NCBI GenBank assembly: GCA_038734275.1
Contig: JAVYOO010000003.1
Coordinates: 1 to 64,000 of the forward strand
Reading direction: 5' to 3'
DNA from: Archaeoglobaceae archaeon
GTDB taxonomy: Archaea; Halobacteriota; Archaeoglobi; Archaeoglobales; Archaeoglobaceae
DNA: 64,000 nucleotides
Under the pieces are notes generated by a model. It saw only the letters and a list, made by a program, of their open reading frames with translations. It had not been told where the DNA came from and searched no databases. Below, one piece after another: positions 45,119-53,349 of the stretch. Numbering within the stretch: position 1 is the first letter of the stretch; each line of letters starts with the position of its first letter. A program made the position numbers and the translations under genes.

Positions 45119-45973
45119 ATGGTTGTGGAAGCTACACAAGAATATCTAAAGAAGGATGATAAAAGAGTATACTTTCAAAGTGAAGATGGACGAATTGTAA
45201 TTCTGAACGACGATTTCCTTACAACTGCTTTGATTCCATCAAACTCTGTTGATCTCATTGTTACTTCTCCTCCCTATAACGTCGATATCCATTACGACTC
45301 CTTTAAAGACAACATTCCATACGAAAATTACCTTGAGTTCACGGAGAAGTGGCTGAGAAAAGCTTTGGACTTAATAAAACCAGACGGAAGAATGTGCCTG
45401 AACATACCGCTCGACAAAAGTAAAGGTCGTGAGGAGGAGGGATTTCAGAGCGTTTACGCTGACATCTTGGAAATTGCAAAAAAAGTAGGTTGGAAATACT
45501 TCAGCACGATAATATGGAATGAAAGCAACATATCGCGAAGAACCGCATGGGGTTCTTGGCTTAGTGCAAGCGCTCCTTACGTTATAGCTCCAGTGGAAGT
45601 CATAGTTTTGCTTTATAAAGAAAAATGGAAAAAAGCAAAACAAGGAAAATCCGATGTAAGCAGAGAGGAATTCATAGAATGGACAAATGGTCTGTGGAGC
45701 TTTCCGGGGGAGAATAGAAAGAGGATTGGACATCCGGCTCCATTCCCGCTCGAGCTCCCCATGAGATGCATCAAACTTTTCAGCTTTGTTGACGACGTTG
45801 TGCTTGATCCATTTTTGGGTAGTGGAACTACACTGATAGCCTGTGCCCTAACAAATCGCATTGGCATTGGAGTTGAAATCGACAGAAAATACTGTGAGAT
45901 TGCCAAAAAAAGATTGATAAGCGAAGGAAGAATCCACCAGAAAAAATTGATAGAGACTCAATTGGAAGAATAG
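45119..45973 (+). CDS. Type II DNA methyltransferase (beta class)
   Basis: This 284-aa enzyme has catalytic motif IV TSPPYN (residues 49-54) near the N-terminus and SAM motif I DPFLGSGTTLIACALTNRIGIGVEID near the C-terminus, which is beta-class order. SPPY is more usual in N4-cytosine than N6-adenine enzymes. It is followed after 2 nt by a broken restriction-endonuclease frame related to BsaWI-type enzymes, so the pair likely recognises a CCGG-containing site (inference). It lies behind a TATA-like TTTTTATAT at about 45096-45104. Confidence 0.88.
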   Translation: MVVEATQEYLKKDDKRVYFQSEDGRIVILNDDFLTTALIPSNSVDLIVTSPPYNVDIHYDSFKDNIPYENYLEFTEKWLRKALDLIKPDGRMCLNIPLDKSKGREEEGFQSVYADILEIAKKVGWKYFSTIIWNESNISRRTAWGSWLSASAPYVIAPVEVIVLLYKEKWKKAKQGKSDVSREEFIEWTNGLWSFPGENRKRIGHPAPFPLELPMRCIKLFSFVDDVVLDPFLGSGTTLIACALTNRIGIGVEIDRKYCEIAKKRLISEGRIHQKKLIETQLEE

Positions 45974-45975
45974 AT

Positions 45976-46700
45976 ATGAGACGTGGGTTTAAGTGTAAAG
46001 AAGAAATTCTGAAAGTTTTGATTGAGGAATACAATAAGATTGTTGTGAGGGAGTTTTTTGGGGACTATTTAACTGCTGTTCAGAAATTTGACGATATTAC
46101 CGAGAAAGAATTGCGTAGATATCTCAATCCGTTCTACAATACTTCCAGGAGTTTAGACCAAGCATGGAAAACCTGCAAAGGAACGCTTTACGAATATGCG
46201 GTATTTAATGTTTGAATCAGGTAATACAAAATGATACTAATCTTAGAGATAGGTTTGAAATTGCAACCGGGGATGAAGCTCTTGCTCAATATAGAGAGCA
46301 AATAGCGATTAAGAACTGGAACGAAATTTTGCCTGATGCTGATATACTTGTTCTGAGAAAGGAGACCAAACGGGTCAAAGCAATTATTTCCTGCAAAACA
46401 AGTTTAAGGGAGAGACTTACAGAAACAGCCTTTTGGAAGCGAGAACTCGAAAAATCTGATAGAACCGAAAATACGAAAATAATATTTATAACTCCTGATA
46501 AGGATGAAGAACTCAAAACTGAAACGAATCGGTATATTTTGCTCCATGTAATCGACTGCACTTTTATAACTGATCCCCAAAAGTTCAATGCATTAATCAA
46601 ACACTACAAGAAAAAATACGGACTTAGAGAGGATTTTTCAAAATTAACTTCGAAAATTAAATCTATTGACAAAATTAAAGAGTTTTTAGAAACTCTCTAA
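45976..46700 (+). pseudogene. BsaWI-like type II restriction endonuclease, frame broken at 46209-46214
   Basis: The first frame (45976-46215, 79 aa) reads FKCKEEILKVLIEEYNK to LYEYAVFNV and stops at TGA. The second (46212-46700, 162 aa from TTG) continues NQVIQNDTNLRDRFEIATG and carries PDADILVL then AIISCKTSLRERLTETAFWK, a PD-(D/E)XK catalytic core (Lys62 of the second frame). One additional T in the GTTT run would give AAT GTT TTG AAT and a single about 241-residue enzyme. As read, the nuclease is split. It might still be made by coupled re-initiation at TTG 46212 or by slippage. Linkage to the methylase supports the R-M assignment. Confidence 0.75.
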
Positions 46701-46714
46701 AATATGCTGAGATT

Positions 46715-47824
46715 TTAAAGCAAAGCTGAAAAGTCTTTCCCCCTGTCTTCCAATAGTTGCTGAATGTAGGTTCTGTGATCTGGAATATCTGGCTTTTCTT
46801 CTCTTAAAACGAGCTCTATAGCCTCAACTGGGCAAGTTGGAACGCAAACCCCGCAACCAAGGCATTTCTCAGCATCGATGCTCGCAGGTTCTCGATTTAT
46901 CTTAACCCTGACCGCCTTCATCGGACAGCGGAGCATGCAAATACCGCAAGCAAGACATTTGCCAAGATCGACGCTTGCAATGTAGCTTGAATGTGCTATA
47001 GTTTTTGGATGCTTCGCTTCATGCACCGCTCTAAAGAAGGCACAGCAATCGCTACAGCAGTTGCAGATCGTGCTTATTGGTCCCTGGCTTCTCTCAGTGG
47101 TGTGCACAAGCCCCTCGCGGTTCGCATGCTTTAAAATTGCAATTGCCTCATCTGCGGTTATTTTCCTCGCGTAGCCATGTTCGACCATGTATTTTGCAAG
47201 TGAGCCAAAATGAAGGCAGTTCTCCAAGGAATGCCTGCAACCCTCGCCATGGAACTTTGAGATGATTCTGCACGCACAATAGCCAACCGCATGGTAGTCA
47301 CGATCTTTTACAAGCCTTACTGCATCTTCATAAGGCAAAATCTCAGTTTTCTCGGAAATCGTGTCTCTCTCAGGCAAGGCTCTCATTACCGCATGATTTC
47401 TATCACCGAGCTCATGTAAAAATCCTTCTCTATGGTATTTCCAGAAAAGCGGAGCAAGTTTTCTTTGCATCTCTTCATTTCTTGGCCCAGGCAAAAATTG
47501 CATCTCAAAAAGTCCTACAACAGTTGGGAAGAGCCTATACTCCACTCTGCCTTTCCTTTCGCCTTTCCATACCGTGCCTTTTTTCGCCATCTCGTTCAGA
47601 ATTCTTTCGATGTAATCCAAACTCTTCCCTGTTTTTTCAGCAAGCTGTTCAGCAGTGAATGGAATAAATGGCATTTGCAAAGCAATCTTTGCTTCTTCTT
47701 CGCTGAACAGAACGCTCAAAATCTCTTTTTCAACTCCACTTACAGTTTTAGGCATCCCCACCGGAGCTTTGTCAAGCTTTTCCCTGAGTTTTTCGTAAAT
47801 CTCCAAATGGTGCGAGTGATGCAT
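46715..47824 (-). CDS. HTH and double [4Fe-4S] ferredoxin-domain protein
   Basis: This 369-aa protein starts at ATG 47824 behind GAGGTGAG; an upstream in-frame start is less likely. An N-terminal winged-helix-like segment (FTAEQLAEKTGKSLDYIERILNEMAKKGTV, about residues 57-86) is followed by a Cys-rich middle (YCACRI, GCRHSLENC, ICNCCSDCC). The C-terminus has two classic ferredoxin motifs (CLACGICMLRCP and CLGCGVCVPTCP). Such proteins are seen in anaerobes as electron-transfer or redox-sensing proteins; the partner is unknown. It diverges from an ArsR-type regulator whose operator-like palindrome lies between them. Confidence 0.75.
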   Translation of the reverse strand: MHHSHHLEIYEKLREKLDKAPVGMPKTVSGVEKEILSVLFSEEEAKIALQMPFIPFTAEQLAEKTGKSLDYIERILNEMAKKGTVWKGERKGRVEYRLFPTVVGLFEMQFLPGPRNEEMQRKLAPLFWKYHREGFLHELGDRNHAVMRALPERDTISEKTEILPYEDAVRLVKDRDYHAVGYCACRIISKFHGEGCRHSLENCLHFGSLAKYMVEHGYARKITADEAIAILKHANREGLVHTTERSQGPISTICNCCSDCCAFFRAVHEAKHPKTIAHSSYIASVDLGKCLACGICMLRCPMKAVRVKINREPASIDAEKCLGCGVCVPTCPVEAIELVLREEKPDIPDHRTYIQQLLEDRGKDFSALL

Positions 47825-47890
47825 TTTCTCACCTCGAAGCAATTTGATTGGATATTATATAGATTTATCGCATTTGCTATAGTTTTATAT

Positions 47891-47904
47891 AGTCGTAAAC
47901 GACT
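47891..47904. promoter_or_regulatory. Perfect palindrome AGTCGTAAACGACT, likely operator
   Basis: 6-nt perfect arms (AGTCGT/ACGACT) around AA, sitting between a TATA-like TTTTATATA (47883-47891) and ATG 47911. It is well placed to block transcription of the ArsR-type gene, so autorepression is likely. It may also act on the divergent ferredoxin gene 67 nt away. Confidence 0.6.
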
Positions 47905-47910
47905 GGAGTT

Positions 47911-48657
47911 ATGAAGAGCATCCTTGAGTATAAGATCGAAGAAATTGCGAAAAAGCTTGATGAGATACTTAAAGCCGTAAACTTACTTCAAGATGCAATT
48001 TTGCAGTTAAACGCAGTTATTGAAGCAACAAGCATGAAGATGAATGAAAGAGAGCTTATATACAGTGTTACAGCTGAAATAAACGAAAAACTCGACAAAT
48101 TCAAAGCTGAAAGCTCGAAGGGTTGCAATTTAAAGGAGATCTGCACCAAAAGGATGGAAAAAGTCTCCTTCAGAATTCTGCAAATAATAGCGAAGAATGG
48201 AGTTGAAGACGGGCTCAAGGAGATTAGAAAACAGCTTCAAGCTGTTGAAAAATACAGAGAGGTTTGCAAGGATGAGAGCTGTATGGAAAATGCGATAGAA
48301 GTTTTCAAAGCTCTTGAAAGAATTCTTGAAAGATCCATGAAAGAGAGAGAAGCGTTGAATTTGAGAAAGGAAATAATTCAGAAATTAGACCCTTCGTTGC
48401 TTAGTGAAGGGCTTGCAGAAAAGCTATCTTCGGTTTCAAACCCTCTCAGGATTCGAATCCTTAAGGCTTTGGCGAAAGGTAAAAAGAGCTACGCTGAATT
48501 GGAACGCATAACATCCATTAAGGGCGGACACTTGCAATTTCATCTTCGAACCCTGATTAAAGCGGGCTACGTTGCTAAGGAGGAGCCAGAGGGAAAATAC
48601 ATGCTTACAAATGATGGTCTGAAGACTCTTAAAGTTTTATGCCAGTTGGAAGAGTAA
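47911..48657 (+). CDS. ArsR-like winged-helix regulator with N-terminal coiled coil
   Basis: This 248-aa protein has residues 1-70 forming heptad coiled coil (IEEIAKKLDEILKAVNLLQDAIL). A middle helical region has cysteines (CNLKEICTKRM, CKDESCMENAI). The C-terminal winged helix (SNPLRIRILKALAKGKKSYAELERIT, HLQFHLRTLIKAGYVAKE) is typical of ArsR-type archaeal regulators. The cysteines could sense metal or redox state. Its promoter has a perfect palindrome and it is divergent from the ferredoxin/HTH gene, a likely target. Confidence 0.75.
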   Translation: MKSILEYKIEEIAKKLDEILKAVNLLQDAILQLNAVIEATSMKMNERELIYSVTAEINEKLDKFKAESSKGCNLKEICTKRMEKVSFRILQIIAKNGVEDGLKEIRKQLQAVEKYREVCKDESCMENAIEVFKALERILERSMKEREALNLRKEIIQKLDPSLLSEGLAEKLSSVSNPLRIRILKALAKGKKSYAELERITSIKGGHLQFHLRTLIKAGYVAKEEPEGKYMLTNDGLKTLKVLCQLEE

Positions 48658-48792
48658 TTAGAATCATCTAAAAAGCAAAATGAAGTTTCTTAAAGTTTTG
48701 TAAAACTTCGGAAGATTTTAAATAGAACTCAATCCACTTGATTGAAAAGTTTCCTTATATTTAAAGAAGTCGACTCAATGTTGGTGATAAAG

Positions 48793-49776
48793 ATGAGGGC
48801 GGGATGGCTCATAATGAGTTTGGTGTTGCTCGCTATGTTGATCTCGGCGGCGGGATTGGCGGTAGCGACGCCTCCAAATAAGGGAATGGATGGTAAACCA
48901 CTGACTGACAAAGCTCCAGATTGGAGAGAGAGAATATTCAATGAGAACAAGGAAAGAATGATGAACTGGGTTCAGAACTGCGAGAAATGGATAGAGAGAA
49001 TGCGAGAAAAAGTGAACGCATCGAATCTCGGTGAGGAATCGAAGCTCAGAATTCAAGATCGAATAAGAAATTTAGATCAGAAAATGGAGCAGATAAGAAT
49101 TCAGATCTCGAATGCAAAGGACTACGATGAGCTCAGGGGTGCGATGAAGGAAACCGGGAAGTTATGGATCAACATGTCCAAGGAAATGAGACTTATTGCT
49201 TATGAGCATGCGATATCACAGATGGAGAATGTGATCGCAAAGCTTGAAGAGCTTGCGGATCGATTTGAAAGCTATGGACTCGATACGACTCAGTTAAGAA
49301 ATGCCATAAATGATGCAAATTCAACGCTTGCAATGATCGAGGAAAAGCTTGCCAACGGCGAGGACGTCTTCAAAGACTTGAAAGAACTGAAGAAGAAGAT
49401 CGATCTTGCATTTAACGAAGCTAAGAAGCTTGCAAAAGAATACAAGCCAAAGCCAACCAATGGGTTTGTGAATGCGAACGTTAACGGGACATTTACTCTT
49501 AGTGGGAACCTGAATGCACTGATCAAGGGAAGCGGAAATGTTAGCGTAAATCCTGAAAGTGCGGTTAGTCAGGCAAATGGCACAACCGTTGCAATTGTAG
49601 TCAGAGGAAATGCAGAAGTTCAAGGCGAGGGAAGCTTCAAGATCATAGCACACGGCAACGGAACTCTCATTATGGATGGAAACGGAAGCTACGCATACAA
49701 GAAGTGCGTTAACGATAAGTTCACGACTGGGAGCTTTAACGATAGCGTAACGATAGAATTCGGGTGCACGACATGA
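48793..49776 (+). CDS. Secreted coiled-coil protein with beta-rich C-terminus
   Basis: This 327-aa protein starts at ATG 48793 (RAGWLIMSLVLLAMLISAAGLAVATPPNKG) behind GGTGATAAAG; other in-frame ATGs at 48742 and 48778 are less well placed. A signal peptide with an AVA-type cleavage site precedes a long helical region (about 60-220, charged heptads such as LDQKMEQIRIQISNAKDYDELRGA, shortened here). A glycine/asparagine-rich beta domain with several N-x-S/T sequons follows (NVNGTF, GSGNVSVN, GNGTLIM). It is probably cell-surface. It overlaps the lipoprotein gene by 4 nt. Function unknown. Confidence 0.65.
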   Translation: MRAGWLIMSLVLLAMLISAAGLAVATPPNKGMDGKPLTDKAPDWRERIFNENKERMMNWVQNCEKWIERMREKVNASNLGEESKLRIQDRIRNLDQKMEQIRIQISNAKDYDELRGAMKETGKLWINMSKEMRLIAYEHAISQMENVIAKLEELADRFESYGLDTTQLRNAINDANSTLAMIEEKLANGEDVFKDLKELKKKIDLAFNEAKKLAKEYKPKPTNGFVNANVNGTFTLSGNLNALIKGSGNVSVNPESAVSQANGTTVAIVVRGNAEVQGEGSFKIIAHGNGTLIMDGNGSYAYKKCVNDKFTTGSFNDSVTIEFGCTT

Positions 49777-50042
49777 AATTACTCCCAATTTTTTTGCTCT
49801 TTTGCTTTCTTTTAATGGGCTGTTCCGCTCCTGAGCAGAGCACTGAGACACCCAAAACAACCCCACTTCAGACTCCAATCCCCGAAACCCAGACTCAAAC
49901 TCCTGCTATCCCAAGCCAGACCACACCAATTTCTGGTAGCACGGAAGATCTCGGGATCAATGACATTGAAGAAGACCTGAAAGAGATGGAAGATATCCTC
50001 TCAGAGCTTGAAAGCCTTGAAAACATGAGTTTTGAGATCTAA
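49773..50042 (+). CDS. Small lipoprotein
   Basis: This 89-aa protein has a hydrophobic leader (LLPIFLLFCFLLMGC) ending in lipobox LMGC (Cys at residue 17), a Pro/Thr-rich linker (TPIPETQTQTPA) and an acidic helical tail (IEEDLKEMEDILSELESL). Its start ATG overlaps the stop of the secreted coiled-coil protein (ATGA). The two surface proteins may interact through acidic and coiled-coil regions (inference). Family unknown. Confidence 0.65.
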   Translation: MKLLPIFLLFCFLLMGCSAPEQSTETPKTTPLQTPIPETQTQTPAIPSQTTPISGSTEDLGINDIEEDLKEMEDILSELESLENMSFEI

Positions 50043-50091
50043 TCTTTTGTTTTTTAGAAACAAATTTAAAAATCGGTGAGCGATTCGATTT

Positions 50092-50565
50092 ATGGACTTC
50101 ATTGAGATCTGTTCAAAATGCGGGGGGAAATGCTGTTTCGAAGCAAAACCGCCGATCTCGAATAAAAGGCTTAAAATTCTGCTTGAAAATGGAATAAGCT
50201 CTGATTTTGTAGAATTTGGTAAATACAAACATTTAAAGCTGAAAAATGACGGTTATTGTGTTTTCTTCGATAACGGGAAGTGCAAAATTCACGGAATTAA
50301 GCCTGAAACATGCGTCGCTGGTCCAATAACTTTTGACATTAGAGAAGGAAAGCTCGAACTCTACATAAAAAAAGAGACCATTTGCCCACTCGTAAAATTC
50401 CTGAAAGAGAATGAGGACGTTTTAAAGGAGCACATGAACATAGCCCTTGAGAAAATACTCGATTTGATAAGGGAACTTGAAAAGGGAGAGCTTGAAGAGA
50501 TCCTGAAAATTGAAGAGCCGGAGACAGAAAAAATATTTGAGGTTAATTTGAAAGAGCTTCGATGA
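50092..50565 (+). CDS. YkgJ-family cysteine cluster protein
   Basis: This 157-aa protein has the family motif CSKCGGKCC at residues 7-15, then YCVFFDNGKCKIHGIKPETCVAGP, which together provide the cysteines for a zinc or Fe-S cluster. The C-terminus is helical (DLIRELEKGELEEIL). Members have no settled function. Its last 23 nt overlap the convergent ATP-grasp gene. Confidence 0.85.
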   Translation: MDFIEICSKCGGKCCFEAKPPISNKRLKILLENGISSDFVEFGKYKHLKLKNDGYCVFFDNGKCKIHGIKPETCVAGPITFDIREGKLELYIKKETICPLVKFLKENEDVLKEHMNIALEKILDLIRELEKGELEEILKIEEPETEKIFEVNLKELR

Positions 50566-51400
50566 TCTTTTCGTAAAGCTCAGGGTTCTTGGTATCTTCA
50601 CAACCGTGCATGATCGTTGGATTGTCGTTCACTTCGATCACGTAGTATTTGCCATTGAACTCCTTAATATCTATGCCATAAAGACCGTCGCCAATGCATT
50701 TGGCAGAGTCTTCAGCGAGTTTCCTTAGTTTTCTTGGGATATTATCGAGCTTTATCGCAATAACATCTCCCCAGACTTTCTTGTTGCCAACGTAATCCCT
50801 GATTCTCCAGCCACCCTTTGGAATGAGGTATTTGCAAGAGTAAATCGCCTCGCCCCCAAGAACTCCAATACGCCAGTCAAAGGGAGTTGGCATGAACTCC
50901 TGAAGCAGAACCGCTTTGCTTCTGCGCATGAAGCGTCTTACAATAGTTGATAGTTCTGAAAAGTTGTTTGCCTTCTCGACGTATAGCGAAAACCTCGAAT
51001 TCGGGCTCTTTACGACAAGCGGATATCCGAGTTCTTCCGCAGTGTATTCAAGCTCGTCGAGACTGTAAACTATTCTCGTTTCTGGCATTGGGATATTTGC
51101 CTTTTTGAGCTTGTAATAAACTGCAATCTTGTTTGAGCAAATTCTGATGCTTTCCGAGTCATCTATCACTCTTTTTTCCATCTCTTCTGCAAGTCTTGAG
51201 ACTGTATAAGCTGTAAAGAGCGGATCAGTTGTAGCTCTGATGAAGACTGAGTCAAATCTATCTATCCTTTCCAGAATCTCCTTTCCAAGTAATTCAAAAT
51301 CGTGACCCATTTTTTTTGCAGTCTCAGAGAAAATCTGCAGTGCTTGGACTTCTTGCTTTTGCGTAAAGTTATAACTTTCTACAAAGCATGCAATTCTCAT
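50543..51400 (-). CDS. RimK-like ATP-grasp ligase
   Basis: This 285-aa ATP-grasp protein has the central core of the RimK/glutamate-ligase group: SKAVLLQEFMPTPFDWRIGVLGGEAIY, AKCIGDGLYGIDIKEFNGKYYVIEVNDNPTI (Mg/ATP ligands E and N near the end) and the glycine-containing loop VVKSPNSRFSLYVEK. It would join a carboxylate to an amine by acyl-phosphate chemistry. Its start lies 32 nt inside the RLAN-domain gene upstream. In many bacteria the two domains are fused in one chain. Confidence 0.85.
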   Translation of the reverse strand: MRIACFVESYNFTQKQEVQALQIFSETAKKMGHDFELLGKEILERIDRFDSVFIRATTDPLFTAYTVSRLAEEMEKRVIDDSESIRICSNKIAVYYKLKKANIPMPETRIVYSLDELEYTAEELGYPLVVKSPNSRFSLYVEKANNFSELSTIVRRFMRRSKAVLLQEFMPTPFDWRIGVLGGEAIYSCKYLIPKGGWRIRDYVGNKKVWGDVIAIKLDNIPRKLRKLAEDSAKCIGDGLYGIDIKEFNGKYYVIEVNDNPTIMHGCEDTKNPELYEKIIEALSN

Positions 51401-52007
51401 TCAACACCTCTTTCAAAAAGTTAAAGTCGATTTCATTTTTCATTATAGGCATAAAATAGAATGGTCGGATTTTATTTCCAATTCTCTCAACAAGCACTTT
51501 CCCCAGCGGAACTCCAAAAACTTCGAAAATTCTTCGGAAAACCCAGTTATCATACCCCTTGGTTCTACCCATATAGAATTCGAATTCCTCCACATTTCCT
51601 TTAGCACGAACTTGAACAACTGGGTAATGGTAATCCATACTAAGGCTCCTGAAGTATTTGACGTACTGACTTTCGCTCCTGATAATCTTTGCAGAGTTTC
51701 TCGAGAAGGGGTTGAGTGGAACGAGAACACATCTTTCCGGGTTTGGATCTCTGAGTGCAAAAACCTCTGGAGTTTCAATACCTGCCTTTTTTAATCTCTC
51801 AACAAAAACTGGAGCTCTGTAGATGTCCAAAGCGTTTTTAACGCTTGGATAAACAACGCAACCATTCTCTTCGGCATGCAGAGAAACATAATACCCTTTT
51901 GAAAGATATCGGTAATCTCCAAGCAGATTTAAAACCGTATCCCTGACGCTCTTTCTAAGAAAATCGTCTGGCGGTTCTTGATCTTCACCTTCCCCAACTA
52001 CTATCAT
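51369..52007 (-). CDS. RLAN-domain protein (RimK-like ATP-grasp N-terminal domain, stand-alone)
   Basis: This 212-aa protein (VVGEGEDQEPPDDFLRKSV at the start, YLSKGYYVSLHAEENGCVVYPS, VQVRAKGNVEEFEFYMGRT) matches the domain found in front of RimK-type ATP-grasps, here on its own chain. It overlaps the ATP-grasp gene by 32 nt in another frame, so the pair is translated together and probably forms a complex. It likely recognises the substrate. Substrate unknown. Confidence 0.75.
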   Translation of the reverse strand: MIVVGEGEDQEPPDDFLRKSVRDTVLNLLGDYRYLSKGYYVSLHAEENGCVVYPSVKNALDIYRAPVFVERLKKAGIETPEVFALRDPNPERCVLVPLNPFSRNSAKIIRSESQYVKYFRSLSMDYHYPVVQVRAKGNVEEFEFYMGRTKGYDNWVFRRIFEVFGVPLGKVLVERIGNKIRPFYFMPIMKNEIDFNFLKEVLNENCMLCRKL

Positions 52008-52109
52008 CTAAGAAAAAGTAAATCCCAAAAGATATAAGCTTTTCTGCCCGATTAGGGATAAGTTCGACACAAAATATAGAAAAATAATATATTTCATATT
52101 GTAAAATTT

Positions 52110-52484
52110 TTAAAGCTTTTTGACTCTTTCGAGAATGCTCACGAGCTTTTCAAGTGATTCTGAAAGAGCTTTTACGTCTCCTGCGGAGTTTGCCTGCAGA
52201 ATCAAATCGCAAACTTTGCTAATTGCGGATTCAAGTTTGGTGAAAATTAATCCTGATTTCTCATCAAGAATTTTCCTCTCTCCTTTCTCAATGATTTCAC
52301 CAGAAGTCTCCTCTTTTTTCTCTATTTTTACTTCTCTCTCACAATTTGGACAAAATATTTTATTTTCTGCCTCAAAAAGTGGGAACTTACATTCGGGGCA
52401 GTAGTAGGATAACATCTTTGCTCCCTTGCGTAAGAGCTGAGCCGCGTCAATTATGCTCTCATCCGAAATTTTTTTATTACTCAC
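52110..52484 (-). CDS. Sjogren's/scleroderma autoantigen-1 (p27)-type zinc-ribbon protein
   Basis: In this 124-aa protein the N-terminal helix (AAQLLRKGAKMLSYYCPECKFPLFEAENKIFCPNC, shortened here to its key residues: CPEC and CPNC) is the archaeal SSSCA1/Auto_anti-p27 signature: one helix ending in a zinc ribbon. The rest is charged helix (FTKLESAISKVCDLILQANS). It faces the UPF0147 gene, with about 50 nt between the starts. Function unknown; a role in archaeal RNA or translation is sometimes suggested for the family, but I see no direct evidence here. Confidence 0.75.
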   Translation of the reverse strand: MSNKKISDESIIDAAQLLRKGAKMLSYYCPECKFPLFEAENKIFCPNCEREVKIEKKEETSGEIIEKGERKILDEKSGLIFTKLESAISKVCDLILQANSAGDVKALSESLEKLVSILERVKKL

Positions 52485-52537
52485 GATATTCAGTGTCCCA
52501 GAGAATATTAAAAAGTTGCCATTCTGAGGTGATGGGG

Positions 52538-52792
52538 ATGGCGAAAAAGGTGCCTGAGAGTGTTTTAGATACGTTAGACAGACTTATACAGGACGATACT
52601 GTCCCGAGAAGTGTCAGGAGAGTTGCAAGTGAAATTAAGGAAAAACTGCTCTCCAGCAAAAAAGTCTCGGTGGAAGCTGCCTCGGCAATAACGGTCTTGG
52701 AAGACATATCTTCGGATCCAAATATTCCAATGCACGTTAGAACAATGATCTGGAACCTTGCGAGCCAGTTAGAGAGGATTTCTGTTGAGTGA
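52538..52792 (+). CDS. UPF0147 family protein
   Basis: This 84-aa helical archaeal protein (MAKKVPESVLDTLDRLIQD, then VPRSVRRVASEIKEKL, EDISSDPNIPMHVRTMIW) has two helix-hairpin repeats of the UPF0147 family. Start ATG 52538 is chosen because GAGGTG lies 7 nt upstream and the MAKKVPES start is conserved; ATG 52532 is possible. It overlaps the next gene by 8 nt. Confidence 0.8.
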   Translation: MAKKVPESVLDTLDRLIQDDTVPRSVRRVASEIKEKLLSSKKVSVEAASAITVLEDISSDPNIPMHVRTMIWNLASQLERISVE

Positions 52793-53348
52793 GCTTAGAA
52801 AAGAGCTCCTCAGAAAATCAATCCATTTTTCCGGGCTTATATACATACCCGCATATCTTTTTCTTGGCAAAGAGCTTTTAATCTTGTCCTTGATTTTCGT
52901 AATAGCGATCCTTTTACCGATTGAATTCCTCAGGCTTAAGAGGGGCTACTTTCGCTTTTTAGCGCGAGAATATGAAAAAAAGAAGCTCGGTGCTTACATG
53001 TATTTTCTTATTGCAATTTTGACTGTTACAGCTCTCTTTCCGAAAGATTCCTGTTTTGTGGCTCTTATCACCGCAATTGTGGGAGATGGGACTGCGGGGA
53101 TAGCAAGAAAAATTTCTGGAAAAGACAATTTTGCAAGCTTGACGATGTTTTTATCCTCAACAATCGCTTTAGCTCTTCTGGAATTGCTTCAAATTTCTGC
53201 ATTAATTGCGGTTCTTTGCGGGACTGTGGTTGAGAGAATTAGAAAAATTAACGGAATTTACCTTCAGGACAATTTTTCCGTCCCGCTTTTGACAGCCATC
53301 GCTGATCATTCAGTAAAGTATATCTTGTCCTCGCAGTTGAAATTTTAG
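52785..53348 (+). CDS. Dolichol/phytol kinase-family (SEC59/DGK1/VTE5) membrane protein
   Basis: This 187-aa protein starts at TTG 52785 inside the end of the UPF0147 gene. It begins LRKELLRKSIHFSGL, and LITAIVGDGTAGIARKISGK is the family's CTP/phosphate-binding motif (GDG), set among six hydrophobic helices. Members phosphorylate dolichol, phytol or diacylglycerol using CTP. A polyprenol or lipid kinase role in archaeal membrane or glycan synthesis is plausible. It is followed by IMPase after 1 nt. Confidence 0.75.
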   Translation: MSELRKELLRKSIHFSGLIYIPAYLFLGKELLILSLIFVIAILLPIEFLRLKRGYFRFLAREYEKKKLGAYMYFLIAILTVTALFPKDSCFVALITAIVGDGTAGIARKISGKDNFASLTMFLSSTIALALLELLQISALIAVLCGTVVERIRKINGIYLQDNFSVPLLTAIADHSVKYILSSQLKF

Positions 53349-53349
53349 C

